Source of the DNA: Tessaracoccus timonensis | Lineage (GTDB): Bacteria > Actinomycetota > Actinomycetes > Propionibacteriales > Propionibacteriaceae | Assembly (NCBI RefSeq): GCF_900343145.1 | Contig: NZ_LT996886.1 | Coordinates: 682,001 to 746,000, forward strand | DNA: 64,000 bases | Direction: 5' to 3' | Part shown: one piece after another, positions 32,713 through 41,788 of the stretch | Layout: every line of letters starts with the position of its first letter | Numbering within the stretch: the first letter of the stretch is position 1 | The notes under the pieces: model-generated | The model's database searches: none | What the model was told of the DNA's origin: nothing | What the model saw: the letters and a program-made list of their open reading frames with translations, nothing else | Program-made: the position numbers and the translations under genes

Positions 32713-33453
32713 TCAGCGCGTCTGCGGTGGGCGATGGTAGAACGTCTGCCGCCGCACCGCCCGCACTCCGGCCTTCTCGAACACCTTCAGCATCGACAGG
32801 TTGCGTTCATCCGTGGAGCCGACGTAGCGCACCGCCCCGCGCTCACGCAGCATCGCTAGCCCCAGCTGGTGCAGCCGAGACCCGAACCCCTGCCCACGGC
32901 GCTCCGGCACGACCCCAATGTAGAAGATCGTGCCCTCCAGCGGATCGTCGGGATAGACCTGCGGCAGCAGCACACCGACGGGCTCGCCGTCGGAGACGGC
33001 ACACCACTCCTCCGGTTTGAAGGCATCCTCTGCGAGGACGATGAGGTCTCGCAGATCCGCCAACGCTGACTGGGCAGTGGATGGGCTGAACGGGTCTCCC
33101 TCAGATGCGGCGAGTAGGCGCCTCGAGAATTCCTTTTCGCCGAGATCGGCGAGGGTCTCCAACCGCCAGCCATCGGGGATCGACACCGGCGGCACCCGGC
33201 CCAGGTCGCTCTCGACGAACGCCTTGCTGGCGTATCGGCGCCAACCCCCGGCCTGCGCGATGGCGGCACGGGGGTCGTCTTCGGTCTCATCCCACACCAG
33301 CAGGTTGACGCCCGGGGGCGCCGCCTCACCCAGCATGCGCCCGAGCCGGGCGGTGTCACCGGGGGTGACGGGTGCGTCGAGCGTGAGCACCCAGGTGTGA
33401 GGATTGAGCTCGTCTACGGAAAGTGGCGTGTCCGCGAAGGAGACGTACTGCAT
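32713..33453 (-). CDS. GNAT-family acetyltransferase
   Basis: The protein has about 246 residues. The C-terminal half is a GNAT domain: FYIGVVPERRGQGFGSRLHQ is the acetyl-CoA-binding motif and NLSMLKVFEKAGVRAVRR the following helix/strand. The N-terminal half (TWVLTLDAPVTPGDTARLGR, then a Trp-rich region) may be a degenerate second GNAT-like fold. ATG 33453 is chosen, though GTG 33459 or TTG 33474 are possible and no ribosome-binding site is strong. It lies 57 bp downstream of trpB on the same strand and may be read from it. Confidence 0.82.
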   Translation of the reverse strand: MQYVSFADTPLSVDELNPHTWVLTLDAPVTPGDTARLGRMLGEAAPPGVNLLVWDETEDDPRAAIAQAGGWRRYASKAFVESDLGRVPPVSIPDGWRLETLADLGEKEFSRRLLAASEGDPFSPSTAQSALADLRDLIVLAEDAFKPEEWCAVSDGEPVGVLLPQVYPDDPLEGTIFYIGVVPERRGQGFGSRLHQLGLAMLRERGAVRYVGSTDERNLSMLKVFEKAGVRAVRRQTFYHRPPQTR

Positions 33454-33510
33454 GTCCACGAACCTACTTGCCAATAGGTCACCCTGGCGTCACCTTCGCT
33501 GACATGGGCC

Positions 33511-34728
33511 TCAGTCGCGGGCCGAGAGCACCTCGTCGACGTAGTCGATGTCCTTGTCACCACGGCCAGAGAGGTTGACGATGACGATTTGATCCGACGC
33601 CATCGTCGGCGCCAGCTTGATTGCCTCAGCAACCGCATGCGACGACTCCAGCGCCGGAATGATGCCCTCCAGCCGGCACAGCCGCTGGAAGGCATCCAGG
33701 GTTTCTTCGTCGGTGACCCCGACGTAGTTCACGCGGCCTGCTTCCTTCAGGTACACGTGCTGGGGGCCGACACCGGGGTAATCGAGGCCGGATGCGATGG
33801 AGTGCACCGGCGACGGGGACCCGTCGGCGTCCTGGATCACGAGCGTGTGCATGCCGTGCAGCATGCCGGGCGAGCCCGTCGCCATGGTGGCAGCGTGTTG
33901 CCCGGTCTCGAGGCCCTTGCCTTGCGGTTCGACGCCGTAGATCTGGACGTCGTCGTCACCCAGGAACGCGTCGAACAGGCCCATGGCGTTGGAGCCGCCG
34001 CCCACGCACGCGACGATGGCTTCGGGGAGTTTGCCCTCCTGCTCCAAGATCTGGGCGCGAGCCTCGCGGCCGACGACCGACTGGAAGTCGCGCACCATCG
34101 ACGGGTACGGGTCGGGTCCGACGACGGAGCCGATGCCGAAGAACATGTCTTCGTAGTGCTCGGCATAGGTGGCGAACGCGGAGTCGACGGCCTCCTTCAA
34201 CGACGCACCCCCTTCATCGACGGGGACGACCTTCGCGCCGAGCAGCTGCATGCGCAGCACGTTGGGGTGCTGCTTCTCGATGTCGATTCGCCCCATGTGG
34301 ATCTCGCACTCGAGCCCCATGAGCGCAGCGGCCGTGGCGAGCGCGACGCCGTGCTGGCCGGCGCCAGTCTCGGCGATGAGCGTCTTCTTGCCCATGCGCT
34401 TGGCGAGCAGCGCCTCACCGAGCGTGTGGTTGATCTTGTGCGCGCCGCTGTGGTTGAGGTCTTCCCGCTTCAAGTACACCTTCGCCCCGCCGAGTTCGCG
34501 GGTGAGGTTCTCGGCGAAGTACAGCAGCGACGGGCGCCCGACGTAGGTGCGCAACAAGCGCTGGTACTCGTCCATAAACTCCGGATCTTGCCTGGCCTCA
34601 GCGTACGCGTCGCGCACCTCGGCGATGGGGGCCACGAGGTGCGGTGGCAGGTGGGCGCCTCCGTACTCGCCAAAGAACCCCTCAGCGTTAGCCCGGTAAT
34701 GGCCCTGTTCCACTGCTTGATCAGCCAT
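33511..34728 (-). CDS. trpB: Tryptophan synthase beta chain
   Basis: TrpB condenses indole with serine to make tryptophan. The PLP lysine is in [20 protein letters not shown], the phosphate loop is [15 protein letters not shown], and [16 protein letters not shown] is the substrate carboxylate loop. The 405-residue length is that of the standard TrpA-interacting TrpB1 type. GGAGA precedes ATG 34728. No trpA, trpC or other trp gene is adjacent, which is unusual. A Trp leader peptide and attenuator lie immediately upstream. Confidence 0.96.
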   Translation of the reverse strand: MADQAVEQGHYRANAEGFFGEYGGAHLPPHLVAPIAEVRDAYAEARQDPEFMDEYQRLLRTYVGRPSLLYFAENLTRELGGAKVYLKREDLNHSGAHKINHTLGEALLAKRMGKKTLIAETGAGQHGVALATAAALMGLECEIHMGRIDIEKQHPNVLRMQLLGAKVVPVDEGGASLKEAVDSAFATYAEHYEDMFFGIGSVVGPDPYPSMVRDFQSVVGREARAQILEQEGKLPEAIVACVGGGSNAMGLFDAFLGDDDVQIYGVEPQGKGLETGQHAATMATGSPGMLHGMHTLVIQDADGSPSPVHSIASGLDYPGVGPQHVYLKEAGRVNYVGVTDEETLDAFQRLCRLEGIIPALESSHAVAEAIKLAPTMASDQIVIVNLSGRGDKDIDYVDEVLSARD

Positions 34729-34762
34729 GTTTCTCCTTCGATATTGGCCCCAAAGACGCGAA

Positions 34763-34789
34763 AAGATCGCCTCCGTACGGGGCGATCTT
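34763..34789 (-). terminator. trp attenuator terminator hairpin
   Basis: On the minus strand AAGATCGCC (34789-34781) pairs perfectly with GGCGATCTT (34771-34763) around a 9-nt loop and runs into TTTT. It lies between the Trp leader peptide and trpB. A second hairpin, ACCGCC/GGCGGT, surrounds the leader stop codon (about 34812-34827) and could be the pause or anti-terminator partner. Confidence 0.8.
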
Positions 34790-34818
34790 GCTAATTGCGC
34801 GCAAACCAACGAACCGCC

Positions 34819-34851
34819 CTAGGCGGTCCACCACATCTGGTTCACGTTCAC
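34819..34851 (-). CDS. trpL: Tryptophan leader peptide (attenuation control of trpB)
   Basis: A ten-residue frame starts at GTG 34851 and reads (M)NVNQMWWTA before TAG, with two adjacent Trp codons. A second GTG at 34845 could start a shorter form. Tandem Trp codons just before a stop, then an alternative hairpin and a terminator ahead of trpB, is the classical ribosome-mediated attenuation layout: ribosome stalling at the Trp codons when charged tRNA-Trp is low would favour anti-termination. This is read directly from the sequence; its use in the cell is inferred. Confidence 0.82.
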   Translation of the reverse strand: MNVNQMWWTA

Positions 34852-35098
34852 GGCCTCGAGCCTAGCACGCCGAGCGGGCATCGTCGGATGTTGTTCACAG
34901 CGCTGAGCCGCGGGCGTGACAGCTCACATGGGCTTGTCACATTGTGATACCCACCCAAAGATGACCCGGAACCCAGTATTGTCGACAAAGACACCACCGC
35001 TGAGCGATGGTGGTCGCGGCGCATGCCGACAACGATTACTGGTGTGTTTCGAGGCTGACGCGTTCGGTGGTATCGACAAGCCAACCGAAGGGCAAATA

Positions 35099-36613
35099 AT
35101 GAAGACACGGACGAGATTCGCCCCGTGCGCCATAGTGCTGGCTCTCCTCACGCTCATTCTGACAGCATGCGCGACTGGAGGCCAGGGCCAACAAGACGGC
35201 GAACCCAAGCTCATCAAGGACGGAGAAATCGTCGTCGCCATGAGCGGCGAGTTCCGCCCATTCAGCTACTGGGAGGGCGAGCAACTCACCGGATTCGACT
35301 ACGACATCGCCAAGGCGCTGGCGGACGAGATGGGACTCAAGCTCGTCACGAAGACCGCCGGATTCTCCACGTTGGTGGAGGGCACCGCGCAGGGTCGTTA
35401 CGACATGCTCGTCGCATCTACCTCCGCGACGGAGGAACGCGCAAAGGTGGTGGACTTCGCCAACGGCTACTACTCGTCGGGTGCGCAGTACTTCGTGCGC
35501 AAGGGCGAGCAGTGCGAGAGCATCACGGACAAGCCAGACCCGACGGTGGGTGTCGCCAGCGGCACCAGCTACGAGAAATACCTGGCCGACGAAGGCATCA
35601 CCAAGCAGGTGAAGACCTTCGAATCCGACATCACTGCGCTGCAAGACGCCGAGACGGGACGCCTCGACGGTGCCCTCACCGACCGTCTGGTCGGCCAGTT
35701 CCAGATCGAGAAGGCCGGCCTGAACCTTCAGCTGTGCGGCGAGCCGCTCTACCTCGAGACGCAGGCCCCCGCCGTGGCGAAGGGCAACCCGCTGCTCGGC
35801 GAGGTGAATAAGGCACTCGAAACCATCATCGACAACGGCACCTACGGCGAAATCTCGAAGAAGTACTTCGGTGAAGACATCTCCGGCAACATCGACAACG
35901 AGCCGGTGAAGCAGATCATGGAGAATTCGGAGGCGTCCGACGGCCCGCCGAGCTTCGGTGAGCTCTTCGTGGAGCACGCCGACACCTTCTTGAAGGCCGC
36001 GCTGCTCACGCTGCAGGTGACTGCGGTGGCGCTGCTCATCGCCGTCGTGCTCGGCTCAGTGATCGCTTGGATGAACATGTCACGCTTCCTGCCGCTGCGC
36101 TGGCTGGCGGCGGGCTACATCGGGTTGATTCGTGGTACTCCGCTGATCGCTCAGCTGTTCCTGCTGTATTTCGGCCTCACCCAGTACGTCAAGCTCAGCG
36201 ACTTCTGGGCCGGCGCCATCGCGCTTGCCATCCACAACTCCGCCTACATTGCGGAGATCGTGCGCTCGGGCTTCCAGTCGGTGCCCGGTGGCCTCGTCGA
36301 GGCTTCCCGCTCGCTCGGCATGAGCCGATTCCAGGCGCTCCGACGGGTGCAGATCCCGCTGGCAACTCGCGCGATCCTGCCGGTGCTCGGCAGCCAGTTC
36401 ATCATCGCGGTGAAGGACTCGTCGCTCGTGGCGTTCATCGGTATGGGCGAGCTGTTCCGCACCGCGCAGAACATTGCGGCGTCGTCGTACTCGCCGCTCA
36501 ATGCGTACCTCGTGGTATCCGTCTACTACCTGGTCATCGTGCTGGTACTAACCGGCTTGGTCACGCTGCTCGAACGCAAGATGAACCCCGATAAGAAGGA
36601 GGCGAAGGCATGA
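35099..36613 (+). CDS. Amino-acid ABC transporter, fused substrate-binding lipoprotein and permease
   Basis: The protein has 504 residues. A lipoprotein signal with lipobox ILTACATGG precedes a family-3 solute-binding domain (about 40-270: RPFSYWEGEQLTGFDYDIAK, TAQGRYDMLVASTSATEERA). It is fused to a His/Glu/Gln-type permease domain (about 290-500) with HSAYIAEIVRSGFQSV-like EAA-loop sequence SLGMSRFQALRRVQIPLA. Fused receptor-permeases of polar amino-acid importers are known. It overlaps the ATPase gene by four bases (ATGA). The 247-bp upstream region has two small hairpins but no leader I can name. The substrate, possibly glutamine or another polar amino acid, is unproven. Confidence 0.9.
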   Translation: MKTRTRFAPCAIVLALLTLILTACATGGQGQQDGEPKLIKDGEIVVAMSGEFRPFSYWEGEQLTGFDYDIAKALADEMGLKLVTKTAGFSTLVEGTAQGRYDMLVASTSATEERAKVVDFANGYYSSGAQYFVRKGEQCESITDKPDPTVGVASGTSYEKYLADEGITKQVKTFESDITALQDAETGRLDGALTDRLVGQFQIEKAGLNLQLCGEPLYLETQAPAVAKGNPLLGEVNKALETIIDNGTYGEISKKYFGEDISGNIDNEPVKQIMENSEASDGPPSFGELFVEHADTFLKAALLTLQVTAVALLIAVVLGSVIAWMNMSRFLPLRWLAAGYIGLIRGTPLIAQLFLLYFGLTQYVKLSDFWAGAIALAIHNSAYIAEIVRSGFQSVPGGLVEASRSLGMSRFQALRRVQIPLATRAILPVLGSQFIIAVKDSSLVAFIGMGELFRTAQNIAASSYSPLNAYLVVSVYYLVIVLVLTGLVTLLERKMNPDKKEAKA

Positions 36614-37395
36614 GCACCGAAACCACCGACCAGGATTTCTTTGAAACCTCCGCCGACGACGCCAACGTCGTCGAAATGCGCAACGTCACCAAGTACTTCG
36701 GCAAGACGCTCGTCTTCAAAGACATCGATCTTGACATCGAGAAGAGCGAGGTCGTCGTGCTCGTCGGCCCCTCTGGCGCCGGTAAGTCCACGCTGTTGCG
36801 ATGCGTCAACGGGCTCGAGACCATCACCAGCGGCACCATCCACGTCGCGGGCGAAGAGCTTCGGTACGACGAACGCCACCTCAACAAGATTCGCTCGCGG
36901 GTGGGCATGGTGTTCCAGCAGTTCAACCTGTTCCCGCACATGAAGGTACTGGACAACATCACCGTCGCACAGCGCGACGTGCTCGGCCGCTCGTCGGACG
37001 AGTCCGTCCAGAAGGCGCGAGAGATGCTGGAACAGGTAGGCATGTCGCATAAGGAAGATGCCTTCCCAGGCAGCCTTTCGGGCGGCCAAAAGCAGCGCGT
37101 GGCGATCGCCCGCGCGCTAGCGATGGACCCGGCCATGATGCTGTTCGACGAACCCACCTCCGCGCTCGACCCGGAGCTGGTGGGCGAGGTGCTCTCCGTC
37201 ATGCGCGACCTGGCGGACGACGGCATGACCATGCTGTGCGTCACCCACGAGATGCGCTTCGCCAGGCGCGTCGCCGACCGCATCGTCATGGTGGCTGACA
37301 AGGGCATCGCCGAGCAAGGCACGCCCGAGCAGTTCCTCGACAACCCGCAAACCGACCGCGCGAAGGAATTCCTCGCGAGCATCGACGAGGACTGA
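36610..37395 (+). CDS. Amino-acid ABC transporter ATP-binding protein
   Basis: The 261-residue ATPase has Walker A VLVGPSGAGKSTLLRCVNGL, Q-loop VGMVFQQFNLFPHMKVLDN, ABC signature GSLSGGQKQRVAIARALA, Walker B PAMMLFDEPTSALDPELVGE and switch CVTHEMRFAR. This is the GlnQ/HisP subtype for polar amino-acid import. It is translationally coupled to the fused receptor-permease gene; two ATPases and two fused subunits would make a complete importer. Confidence 0.95.
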   Translation: MSTETTDQDFFETSADDANVVEMRNVTKYFGKTLVFKDIDLDIEKSEVVVLVGPSGAGKSTLLRCVNGLETITSGTIHVAGEELRYDERHLNKIRSRVGMVFQQFNLFPHMKVLDNITVAQRDVLGRSSDESVQKAREMLEQVGMSHKEDAFPGSLSGGQKQRVAIARALAMDPAMMLFDEPTSALDPELVGEVLSVMRDLADDGMTMLCVTHEMRFARRVADRIVMVADKGIAEQGTPEQFLDNPQTDRAKEFLASIDED

Positions 37396-37404
37396 GCCCG
37401 GCCG

Positions 37405-37809
37405 CTACTGCTCGACGGCGTACCCGGCCTCCTGCCAGGCGGTAAACCCGCCTGCCAGGTGGGCCACGTCGTCACGCCCCATGTCCTGCAGCGCCGCCGC
37501 GGCTAGGGCGGAGCGCCAGCCGGAGCCGCAGTAGAGCAGGAGCCGACGCCCATCATCGAGCGCGGGCTTGTAGTAGGGGCTGAGTGGGTCGACCCAGAAC
37601 TCGAGCATCCCCCGCGGCGCCCGAAACGCTCCGGGGATGGTTCCTAACTTGGCGATCTCGCGGGGGTCTCGGATGTCGACGACAAGCCAGTCGGGGTGGT
37701 CGAGCAGCGCGAGGGCGTCGTCGACGGGGATTGCGGTGACCTGTTGGTCGGCTTCCTCGACGAGTTGGGCGGCGCTGCGGCGCAACGGCTCGCCTGGTTG
37801 ACGCTTCAT
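37405..37809 (-). CDS. Rhodanese-like sulfurtransferase
   Basis: The 134-residue, single-domain rhodanese has the active-site loop RLLLYCGSGWRSALAAAALQ with the catalytic cysteine. VVDIRDPREIAKLGTIPGAF is the N-terminal motif and HLAGGFTAWQEAGYAVE the typical end. It would carry persulfide sulfur; the partner is unknown. It is convergent with the ABC transporter ATPase, nine bases away. ATG 37809 gives the usual length. Confidence 0.9.
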   Translation of the reverse strand: MKRQPGEPLRRSAAQLVEEADQQVTAIPVDDALALLDHPDWLVVDIRDPREIAKLGTIPGAFRAPRGMLEFWVDPLSPYYKPALDDGRRLLLYCGSGWRSALAAAALQDMGRDDVAHLAGGFTAWQEAGYAVEQ

Positions 37810-37959
37810 GCGTGGGTTCCCCTGCCTGGTGTGTACGGTGCTCGGACGATCATGCGCACATGCTAAGCGGCGCGCTTTCCACACGCTGGGTTTTTGATGA
37901 AATGCCCGGAAGGGCTCCCACAACTTGGAAAACTGCGCCGCGGGGTGTGGAATGCAGGT

Positions 37960-38916
37960 ATGCGTTGGAAGTCTGTGGTAACGAGCGGCATCATCTGCGG
38001 CGTGCTGGCCGCCTCCGCGTGCGCGCCTACGCCGATGACGGTAGCGAGCGGGGAGACCGCTACTGCGCCCCCGAGCTCCTCCGCGCCCGCCGCGACGCCG
38101 ACGCCGTCGGTGACCCCGGAGCGCTCCACCAGCCCAGCGCCTTCCACCTCAGCCCCCACGCCGACGGCGACATCGTCGTCGGAGGCTCCGGCAACGCCGT
38201 CGGTGGAGGCGTCGGAACCCAAGGAGACCAAGGAGCCCTCGGAGCCCGAGGAAACCCACCCACCCGCCGACGACAACACCGCCGCGCCGGGCGATCGCCC
38301 CGACTGCACAAAGCTGCGCTGCATCGCGCTCACCTTCGACGACGGCCCCGGCCCGCACACCAAGCAGCTGCTCGATACCCTCGCGAAGACTGGCTCGAAG
38401 GCCACGTTTTTCGTGCTCGGTCCGAATGTGGCATCACGGCCGGAGCTCATCAAGCGGATGGACAAGGAGGGGCACCAGATCGGTAACCACTCCTGGAGCC
38501 ACTCGCAGCTCTCGCGTCTGTCGTCGAAGAAGGTGCTGAGCGAAGTGGAGCGCACCTCGGCGGAAGTCAAGAAGATCACCGGGCACGGCACCAAGACGGT
38601 GCGCCCACCTTACGGCGACTTCAACAAGTCGACGCGGAGTACGCTCGCGAAATTCCCGAGCGGAGAGATCATCCTGTGGAGCGTCGACACCCTCGACTGG
38701 AAGACCCGCAGCACGGCAAAGACCATTGCATCGGTGAAGAAGGAGGCCCGTCCGGGCGCCATCGTCTTGATGCACGACATCCACAAGCCCACCGTCGCCG
38801 CTGTGCCTGCCATCGTGAAGTACCTCCGCGACGAGGGCTACACGCTGGTGACCGTCGACGATCTCCTCGCTTCGGAGCATCCCAAGCCGGGGCAGGTGTT
38901 CACGCATCTCGGATGA
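37960..38916 (+). CDS. Polysaccharide deacetylase (NodB-type), lipoprotein or secreted
   Basis: The protein has 318 residues. An N-terminal hydrophobic segment ends in a possible lipobox (VLAASACAP), then a long Ser/Thr/Pro/Glu linker (about 30-110). The NodB domain has CIALTFDDGPGPHTKQLLDT (catalytic and metal Asp), IGNHSWSHSQLSRLS (metal His pair), VRPPYGDFN and GAIVLMHDIHKPT (catalytic His). It probably deacetylates peptidoglycan or another wall polymer. ATG 37960 fits the signal peptide; 37894 would add 22 residues. Its last 17 bases overlap the convergent oxidoreductase gene. Confidence 0.92.
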   Translation: MRWKSVVTSGIICGVLAASACAPTPMTVASGETATAPPSSSAPAATPTPSVTPERSTSPAPSTSAPTPTATSSSEAPATPSVEASEPKETKEPSEPEETHPPADDNTAAPGDRPDCTKLRCIALTFDDGPGPHTKQLLDTLAKTGSKATFFVLGPNVASRPELIKRMDKEGHQIGNHSWSHSQLSRLSSKKVLSEVERTSAEVKKITGHGTKTVRPPYGDFNKSTRSTLAKFPSGEIILWSVDTLDWKTRSTAKTIASVKKEARPGAIVLMHDIHKPTVAAVPAIVKYLRDEGYTLVTVDDLLASEHPKPGQVFTHLG

Positions 38917-40327
38917 TGGCTCGGGCGGCCCACGCCCCCGCCATGCCGTGCACGCCGGCGCCAGGTGGCGTCGCTGCCGACGCTAGGTAGAGGCGACGTG
39001 CGCTCAGTGTGTAGGGCGCGAGGCTCAGCCCTGGGCGAAGCAGCGCCTGGAGCCCGGCCATGCTGCCGCCTGCGATGTCGCCGCCCACGAGGTTGCGGTT
39101 CCACTGTTCTAGGTCCGACGCGGTGGTGCGGTGTGCGTCGACGATGCGGCTCGCAAACCCTGGGGCGAACCGCTCGATCTGCGCGGTGACAAGGTGTTGC
39201 ACGTATCCGGGCTCGGGTTCGGCGTACCCGCGAGGGACGTGCGTGTATGCCCACGCCACGTGCCCTGACTTGGCGCGCGACGGGTCCGCCACCTGCTGCT
39301 GGCACACCAGTACGAACGGGCGTCTCGGCATGGCACCGGCGGCGACGCTCGCCTCCGCGCGGTCGATCTCGTCGAGCGTGCCACCGACGTGGACCGTGCC
39401 CGCGCCGCTCACCGCCGGGTCGGCCCACGGGATGGGTGCGTCGAGCAGGTAGTCGATCTTGTACGAACCGGCGCCGTAGCGCCAGCGGGCGAGCCGACGT
39501 CGGGTGCGCTGCGGCAGTTCGACGTCGAGCTCCAGCACCTGGCACGGCGTCAAGCTCAGCACCACTGTGCGGGCTGGGAGCTGGCGCAGGCTCGTGACGC
39601 GCTGGCCCAGGTGGATGCGCCCGCCGTGCGCTTCCACTGCCGCCGCGAGCGCTCGGGTGATGGCGCCGGAGCCGCCCTCGGCGACGGGCCACCCGCTCGT
39701 CATGCCGAGCGCGTTGAGCAGGAGCCCGAACGACGCGGTGAGTGGCTTCGACAGTGGCACGCTCACGTGCGCCGCGGAGCCGGCCAGGAGCGCACGGGCT
39801 GCTTCTTCGCGGAACAGCGCATGGCCCAGCGTTCGCGCCGACCACATCGCGGGGAGCCCGAAGCGCGCTAGAGCCACAGGGTGGGGAGGAATGCGCAGCA
39901 TTGGGCCGAGCACGTTGGCGAGGTGGGCGTCGATGTGTTCCACCAGGTGGCGATGGAGCCGCAGCCAGGCGCGCTCGTCGCGGCCGAGGCCGCTGGCGGT
40001 GGTCTCCAGGTTTCGGTGCAGCAAGGCGGCGGGGGCATCGTCGAGCGGGTGCGCGAGCGGGATGCTGGGGTGCCGCCAGGTGAGGCCGAACCGCTCGAGC
40101 TCTAGGGCCTGGAACACAGGGCTGGCTACGCCAAATGGGTGCGCGGCTGCGCCCAGGTCCACCGTCGTGCCGGGGAATCGCTCGGCGGAGGCGCAGGCGC
40201 CGCCCACGTCGTCGGCCTGCTCGAACACGTCTACCTGGACGCCAGCACGAGCGAGCAGCGCCGCGGCGGTGAGCCCGTTCGGGCCGGCGCCCACCACGGC
40301 CACACGCTGCCCCTCAGTTGTTCCCAC
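38900..40327 (-). CDS. FAD-dependent oxidoreductase (phytoene dehydrogenase-like)
   Basis: The 475-residue flavoprotein has the N-terminal dinucleotide-binding motif RVAVVGAGPNGLTAAALLAR followed by FEQADDVGGACASAERFPG. The C-terminal FAD segment is YLASAATPPGAGVHGMAGAW. It belongs to the phytoene desaturase/PYROXD2-like superfamily; the substrate is unknown and no carotenoid genes are nearby. The start is GTG 40327. The 3' end overlaps the polysaccharide deacetylase gene by 17 bp on the opposite strand. Confidence 0.88.
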   Translation of the reverse strand: MGTTEGQRVAVVGAGPNGLTAAALLARAGVQVDVFEQADDVGGACASAERFPGTTVDLGAAAHPFGVASPVFQALELERFGLTWRHPSIPLAHPLDDAPAALLHRNLETTASGLGRDERAWLRLHRHLVEHIDAHLANVLGPMLRIPPHPVALARFGLPAMWSARTLGHALFREEAARALLAGSAAHVSVPLSKPLTASFGLLLNALGMTSGWPVAEGGSGAITRALAAAVEAHGGRIHLGQRVTSLRQLPARTVVLSLTPCQVLELDVELPQRTRRRLARWRYGAGSYKIDYLLDAPIPWADPAVSGAGTVHVGGTLDEIDRAEASVAAGAMPRRPFVLVCQQQVADPSRAKSGHVAWAYTHVPRGYAEPEPGYVQHLVTAQIERFAPGFASRIVDAHRTTASDLEQWNRNLVGGDIAGGSMAGLQALLRPGLSLAPYTLSARRLYLASAATPPGAGVHGMAGAWAARAIIRDA

Positions 40328-40353
40328 CTCGCCCTGCCTCTACTCGGAGAAAG

Positions 40354-40428
40354 TCGACTGAGCGCACTCCAGATGCGAAAAACCGACCTCAGAGGGCGAA
40401 ATTCGCCATCTGGAGTGCGCTCAGTCGA
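40354..40428. repeat. Palindrome of the CGACTGRGCGCACTCCAGA family, copy 2
   Basis: Perfect 21-bp arms, 40354-40374 and 40408-40428 (TCGACTGAGCGCACTCCAGA plus one base), enclose a 33-nt loop with an inner GGCGAA/TTCGCC hairpin. The left half through GATGCGAAAAA matches the copy at 20663. It lies between two divergent genes, so it cannot be a terminator for either. Confidence 0.92.
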
Positions 40429-40451
40429 GCATACGTCGATACAGTGCCCGC

Positions 40452-41030
40452 ATGACGATGCCTTGTGAGGACCGCGATTTCTATCAGTGGCACCGCGGCA
40501 TCCCGCACGCCTATCTTTGGGGGTTCCGCACCCGCACGGACATCCGCCCCGCACGCGCGGCGCTCGATGGGCTCATCCTCCCCCGCTACGAACGCGACCC
40601 GCACGTCACGGTGGCCTACTGTGGACTCGAGGGCACGGAGTTCACTCCGAAGCAGCGCGACGACGACCTCCGACGCCTGCGCCCGCTGTGCCGCGGTCCG
40701 GTGCAGATCACGCCGTGGCGCTGGGCCTCATTTCCGCACTCGCCCATGCTCGAACTGCGCTCACCCTGGGTGCATGAGGCCCACGACGCGCTGAGCGAGG
40801 GGCTCCCCTACCGGATTCTGCGGCCGTACCGACCGCACGTCACCATCGGGTTCTACTCGGTTGCGGTGCCGTTCGACGAACCCGCCGCCCGGATGGCGAC
40901 GGTGCCACTGCCAGCGCCGTTCGAGGTGGATGCGTTGGAGCTGCTGCGCTACGACACGCATGACATCGCAGGGCCGCTCACGATGGTGGGGCGCCTCGAC
41001 CTCAGCACCGGCCACTACGCCAGCGCGTGA
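40452..41030 (+). CDS. 2H-phosphoesterase (2'-5' RNA ligase-like) protein
   Basis: The 192-residue protein has the two HxT motifs that define the 2H superfamily, RDPHVTVAYCG (about residue 50) and RPHVTIGFYSV (about residue 125). Each sits in a pseudo-symmetric half. The family includes 2'-5' RNA ligases and cyclic phosphodiesterases; the actual substrate is unknown. ATG 40452 or 40458 may start it, shortly after the palindrome. It overlaps the convergent cobS 3' end by 16 bp. Confidence 0.88.
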   Translation: MTMPCEDRDFYQWHRGIPHAYLWGFRTRTDIRPARAALDGLILPRYERDPHVTVAYCGLEGTEFTPKQRDDDLRRLRPLCRGPVQITPWRWASFPHSPMLELRSPWVHEAHDALSEGLPYRILRPYRPHVTIGFYSVAVPFDEPAARMATVPLPAPFEVDALELLRYDTHDIAGPLTMVGRLDLSTGHYASA

Positions 41031-41788
41031 CCAGCGACGGCCAACCCTACGAACGCAGCGGTCTGGGTGATTTCGATCACGGAGCCGAACACGTCGCCGG
41101 TGCTACCGCCCAACCGACCGATGACGTGCCGCGCCCAGCCGTACCCCACCGCGTAAGCGCACGCCACGGCGCCCGCGAGCGCGGCGGCGCCCACACCGTC
41201 GCATATCCACCAGCCGAGCGCTCCCGCAAGCAGGAGCACCCCGAAGGCGTTGGCCGCCACGGCGAATCGTCCAGGTGTGCCTGCGATGAGCGCGCCGAAT
41301 CCGCCTGGCCGAGCGGAGGGGCCGCGCGAGGCGAAGAGGCATCCGGTGCGCCCCACCGCCGTTGCCAGCGCCACGGCAGCGCCAGCCTGAGTGGGGGCAT
41401 ATGCCGTTGTCAGATCGATGATGGCGCCTGCCTGCAGCAACAGCACGAGCACCATGGTGATGACTCCCATAGGGCCGATGTCGGACTGCTTCATGATGGC
41501 CAGCGCTTCGGCGGCGGGCTTGCGGGAGCCGAGGCCGTCGGCGGTGTCGGCGACCCCGTCAAGGTGGAGCCCCCCGGTGAGCGCGGCGAGCACCGCGAGC
41601 CCGCCGAGCGCCCCCACCCACGCGGTACCGACGGCGGCGCCAGCCCACACCACCGCTCCGGCCAGAGCACCCAGCAGCAGCCCCACGAACGGCATGGCGG
41701 CCATGGCTCCGGAAGCGGCCTTGCGGTCGATTTCCTTGGGCGGGACGGGGATAAGGCTGAACAGACCGAGCGCGGTGATGGGCCTCAC
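41015..41788 (-). CDS. cobS: Adenosylcobinamide-GDP ribazoletransferase
   Basis: CobS, an integral membrane enzyme, joins adenosylcobinamide-GDP with alpha-ribazole (phosphate) to complete cobalamin. Multiple hydrophobic helices surround the signature GGLHLDGVADTADGLGSR with its acidic metal-binding residues. GTG 41788 overlaps the cobU stop (GTGA). The 257-residue length is normal. It is the last gene of cobT-cobU-cobS on the minus strand. Confidence 0.94.
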   Translation of the reverse strand: MRPITALGLFSLIPVPPKEIDRKAASGAMAAMPFVGLLLGALAGAVVWAGAAVGTAWVGALGGLAVLAALTGGLHLDGVADTADGLGSRKPAAEALAIMKQSDIGPMGVITMVLVLLLQAGAIIDLTTAYAPTQAGAAVALATAVGRTGCLFASRGPSARPGGFGALIAGTPGRFAVAANAFGVLLLAGALGWWICDGVGAAALAGAVACAYAVGYGWARHVIGRLGGSTGDVFGSVIEITQTAAFVGLAVAGHALA

